Of a stretch of DNA of 58,031 nt, positions 55,756 to 58,031 are shown piece after piece (position 1 is the stretch's first letter; the number at the start of each line of letters is the position of its first letter). Source of the DNA: a virus. Made by a program: the position numbers and the translations under genes. The stretch is taken from positions 1 to 58,031 of IMG/VR virus record IMGVR_UViG_3300022074_000043. One strand, given 5' to 3'. The notes beneath the pieces are model-generated. The model did no database searches, was not told the DNA's origin, and worked only from the letters and a program-made list of their open reading frames with translations.

Positions 55756-56247
55756 TTATCCTAAATGTGTGAATGTGACGTGTGAGTAAACAGAGGCAGT
55801 GTAAACATCATGGGCATTGTCCCTCTGAATGAATTTAAGAGTGTCATTTGCGTTAAGCAGAGCAGTTAGCGAACCGTGCCAACCACGTTCGTTGTGATTG
55901 AAGAACCTTTGGTAGAGAACGCCGTTTTTCAATAATTGGAAATCTGAACTTGTTGCGGTTGCAATTAATACTGAGAACGAGGCAAAGTAGACACCTCCTA
56001 CTGGAGCGGTGAATAACCCTGTACTAGTGTTGTAGTAGGAACTCGCGTTTCCATCGCCATCTTCCGCAATGACAGACATAGGCAATCCATCATTAGCGTT
56101 ATTGTCATGATAAGCTGCCGTTTCATCACCTATCGCACGAACATGTATGCGCTTTGGCATAATCACACGCCCACTGCTATCAATCGTCAGCGCGTTGTTG
56201 CTGTTCGTTGGATCTTGGATCTCACTGACTTTTAAGATGCTGGTCAT
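55756..56247 (-). CDS. Fibre-tip module with C1q/TNF-like domain
   Basis: 163 aa: MTSILKVSEIQDPTNSNNAL, then a jelly-roll: YYNTSTGLFTAPVGGVYFAS, FSVLIATATSSDFQLLKNGV, RGWHGSLTALLNANDTLKFI, VYSHVTFTHLG. The 'GxFxxPxxGxYxFxxxV' and ending 'V-x-F-x' pattern is that of C1q-like globular heads, used in phage receptor binding. It shares its attachment-like N-terminus with the next two upstream modules. Confidence 0.78.
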   Translation of the reverse strand: MTSILKVSEIQDPTNSNNALTIDSSGRVIMPKRIHVRAIGDETAAYHDNNANDGLPMSVIAEDGDGNASSYYNTSTGLFTAPVGGVYFASFSVLIATATSSDFQLLKNGVLYQRFFNHNERGWHGSLTALLNANDTLKFIQRDNAHDVYTASVYSHVTFTHLG

Positions 56248-56252
56248 ATTTT

Positions 56253-56810
56253 TTACCCCGCTATCTCTGTTGCACTAATAAGAGAGATAAAACGCTCAAA
56301 CGCAGTGCTGTTTGTGTCACTGACTGTTCTGTTTAGGTAAAGTATAGGATTACCCCCCTGAGTGGTGTGCATACCTATTTTATATGTTATTTGAGATGTG
56401 GTGTTTGGTGTATCGTAATACTGAAAAGCAGCACTACCTTCCGCTGTACTAGAGGTGTCTGTCGAATTGTAGCTAGAAAAAAATAATGAAACGCCTACGT
56501 TTCTGTTTCCAGCAGTTGGGGCTGATAATTTAGTTGTGTCTCTAAAGAAAAACAAAACTGTTTGATAGATTCCGGCGTTGTTATTCCACTCACCGTTAAC
56601 CATGCCTTCCAACTTGATAACACTGCTCGATGATTGTGGTGTGATGTTCACAGTCAAGTCAGTAAGAACAACGTCTGTATTTGTTGTGCAAGTGATCGGA
56701 TTGGTGCCAGTAAACATCGTGTGTTGCGTTTGAATAATACCGCCTTGCGGCATAATAACCTTGTTGCCAACGGTTTTCGGAGCGATGTTGTCTACATAAA
56801 GGGTACTCAT
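56253..56810 (-). CDS. Fibre-tip module, SATEIAG family copy B
   Basis: 185 aa: STLYVDNIAPKTVGNKVIMP then QGGIIQTQHTMFTGTN, VLFFFRDTTKLSAPTAGNRN, YLNRTVSDTNSTAFERFISL and ISATEIAG at the end. Paralogue of 2087-2623, which shares these landmarks. The N-terminal 'STLYVDNIAPKT' peptide matches the docking motif of the other modules. Possibly an alternative receptor-binding head. Confidence 0.75.
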   Translation of the reverse strand: MSTLYVDNIAPKTVGNKVIMPQGGIIQTQHTMFTGTNPITCTTNTDVVLTDLTVNITPQSSSSVIKLEGMVNGEWNNNAGIYQTVLFFFRDTTKLSAPTAGNRNVGVSLFFSSYNSTDTSSTAEGSAAFQYYDTPNTTSQITYKIGMHTTQGGNPILYLNRTVSDTNSTAFERFISLISATEIAG

Positions 56811-56819
56811 ATCGTTATC

Positions 56820-57377
56820 CTACTGACTATCCGTGATGCGTTCAAACATAATTGATGTTCTATCATAATCAGTGTTACCTGCGATGTTACTCCCAGACCC
56901 CAAACTGGCAGTTTCAAGTCTGAATCTAAATGTTGATGCGTTTGTAACATTGACTAGAATACAACGGGTCATTGCACCACCGCCATTGGGGTCACTAGCA
57001 GTGCCTCTCATATTCAAATAACCCCTTCGGTCGTAGGTAGAACCGCTGTCTGCCGACACATCTACATCAACAGTTACAACCGTGTCGCTATTAGAGGTGA
57101 TGATTTCTACTTGAGGCGTTACTTTATACAAGCCGGTTTTGGGAAATGTAAAAACTCCACTACTTTCGGTCATACCTATCCCAGCATATGCAAAAGTAGC
57201 ATCGTCAGTTCTTTCCCAACCACTAATAGTTGCAAGGTCTGTAGTAAAGTTAGATGTCAGCCGCCAAGCGTCTATCTCGACCGTATTTGGCATACTGACC
57301 TGACCACTGCTATTAATAGTGATGCCTGTAGTCCCCGCCGCATTGTTAATTTGGTCTACATTTAATATCGAAGCCAT
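56820..57377 (-). CDS. Fibre-tip module with C1q-like domain
   Basis: 185 aa: ASILNVDQINNAAGTTGITI then NSSGQVSMPNTVEIDAWRLT, GVFTFPKTGLYKVTPQVEII, VDVDVSADSGSTYDRRGYLN and STFRFRLETASLGSGSNIAG. The 'GVFxFPxxGxYxV' start of the jelly roll matches C1q-like domains and the module at 55756. Linked to neighbouring modules by short gaps. Receptor binding inferred. Confidence 0.75.
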   Translation of the reverse strand: MASILNVDQINNAAGTTGITINSSGQVSMPNTVEIDAWRLTSNFTTDLATISGWERTDDATFAYAGIGMTESSGVFTFPKTGLYKVTPQVEIITSNSDTVVTVDVDVSADSGSTYDRRGYLNMRGTASDPNGGGAMTRCILVNVTNASTFRFRLETASLGSGSNIAGNTDYDRTSIMFERITDSQ

Positions 57378-57384
57378 CTGCGCC

Positions 57385-58031
57385 TCACAGTATCGTCAAG
57401 TTGCCACTGACCGTGATTGACGTAGATGTGTCAATCGTCAACGGTCCAATAGCCAAAGCATTTTTAGTTGAGCCAATAGTGGTATTCTCATTCACCGTCT
57501 GATTATTAGTACGGAAAACAGCCGTGTCTACCGTGGTGTTAGTCGTCTGAAACTGCGGCGCAGTTATCTCACCAACAAACGTACCGCCGCTAGCTTTGCT
57601 CACTGTATCAGTCACGCTAAATGCGCGGAAAGCACGAATGACAACCTCATCATTGAGCGCCGCGCCGCTGGCTAACGTAATCGTGGTGCCGCTGCTTGGT
57701 GTATAGTCTGTCGTATCCAGATGAATACCATTTAGATACACATCTACATCGTTGCCACTAAACGCCAAGATAGCGCCTGCGTTGTCCGCCCCGGTAAATA
57801 CTGTCTGACTAGCTGTTGCAATGTACTTATATACCTGCATTGCATAAGACAGGGGCTGGTCAACGGCGCGACCAAAGAAGCGCACAACAATCTCATCCGT
57901 GTTAGCTGGAGCTTCGGAAAAAGTCAGTGTGTTCGCGTAGGCCGTATATGAAGCGCTGCCCCCCGGTTCCTGAACCACGTTGCCCACAGTCACAAGTATA
58001 GCTTCGCCGCTGACTACATTCTGCGCCAGTG
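57385..58031 (-). CDS. Tail fibre protein, cut by the window edge
   Basis: The reading is open from the right edge; an internal GTG at 57993 is one possible start. The visible protein has two Ig-like units: ALAQNVVSGEAILVTVGNVV then QEPGGSASYTAYANTLTFSE, and FSGNDVDVYLNGIHLDTTDY then TPSSGTTITLASGAAL. The end (KNALAIGPLTIDTSTSITV) matches the fibre gene at 1600-2082. In the minus-strand reading it joins in frame with the left-edge gene if the ends are abutted. The N-terminus is missing. Confidence 0.7.
   Translation of the reverse strand, partial: LAQNVVSGEAILVTVGNVVQEPGGSASYTAYANTLTFSEAPANTDEIVVRFFGRAVDQPLSYAMQVYKYIATASQTVFTGADNAGAILAFSGNDVDVYLNGIHLDTTDYTPSSGTTITLASGAALNDEVVIRAFRAFSVTDTVSKASGGTFVGEITAPQFQTTNTTVDTAVFRTNNQTVNENTTIGSTKNALAIGPLTIDTSTSITVSGNLTIL

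Noticed and set aside
1-58031. CRISPR arrays, tRNA genes, integrase, IS elements
   Set aside because: None was found by eye: no regular spacer-repeat units, no tRNA-like cloverleaf, and no recombinase motif.

Overview
The window holds most or all of the genome of a tailed double-stranded DNA phage with short-tailed (podovirus) gene content, probably infecting a marine alphaproteobacterium. The evidence is a large (about 800 aa) P22/pelagiphage-type portal, two T7 gp11/P22 gp4-like adaptors, a tail-nozzle protein, very large internal (ejected) proteins, a family A DNA polymerase, and many small families common in marine phages (DUF6321, DUF5872, DUF1289, DUF3846, DUF6378). Size and module content recall the SAR116 phage HMO-2011 and related roseophages; this is inference from memory, not a search. 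No tRNA, integrase or CRISPR array was seen.

Layout. Late genes run leftward on the minus strand in two blocks that would join across the window ends on a circular map. Block 1 (23.2 kb down to 1) holds large terminase, a polyvalent-type internal protein, portal, holin-like and small membrane genes, scaffold, GroES-like co-chaperonin, capsid (followed by a strong terminator), many small Lys/Arg-rich proteins, adaptors and fibre-tip modules. Block 2 (58.0 kb down to 39.8 kb) holds more fibre modules, adhesin, nozzle, internal virion proteins, endolysin and a zinc ribbon. Most late genes are coupled by ATGA, TAATG or TGATG overlaps.

Early genes run rightward from 26.3 to 39.9 kb: about 18 tiny unknown genes, then a SNF2-type helicase, an RHH regulator with its own promoter and palindromic operator, an SSB-like protein, a possible pseudoknotted leader, an AEP-type primase, a UvrD-like helicase, DUF6378, DNA polymerase A, a zinc ribbon and a small Cys protein. 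Two PD-(D/E)xK-type nucleases and the small terminase lie on the opposite strand.

The most unusual region is 23.2-26.3 kb. Three single-gene units on the plus strand, each ended by an intrinsic terminator followed by the same GC-rich repeat family, sit between the small and large terminase genes. This is a moron-like arrangement. The repeat also supplies the C-terminal codons of the neighbouring nuclease. Just beyond, six 8-9 bp half-sites form an inverted array next to an AT-rich tract, a candidate operator or origin. Several genes shorter than 60 codons were found by reading the sequence and are listed.
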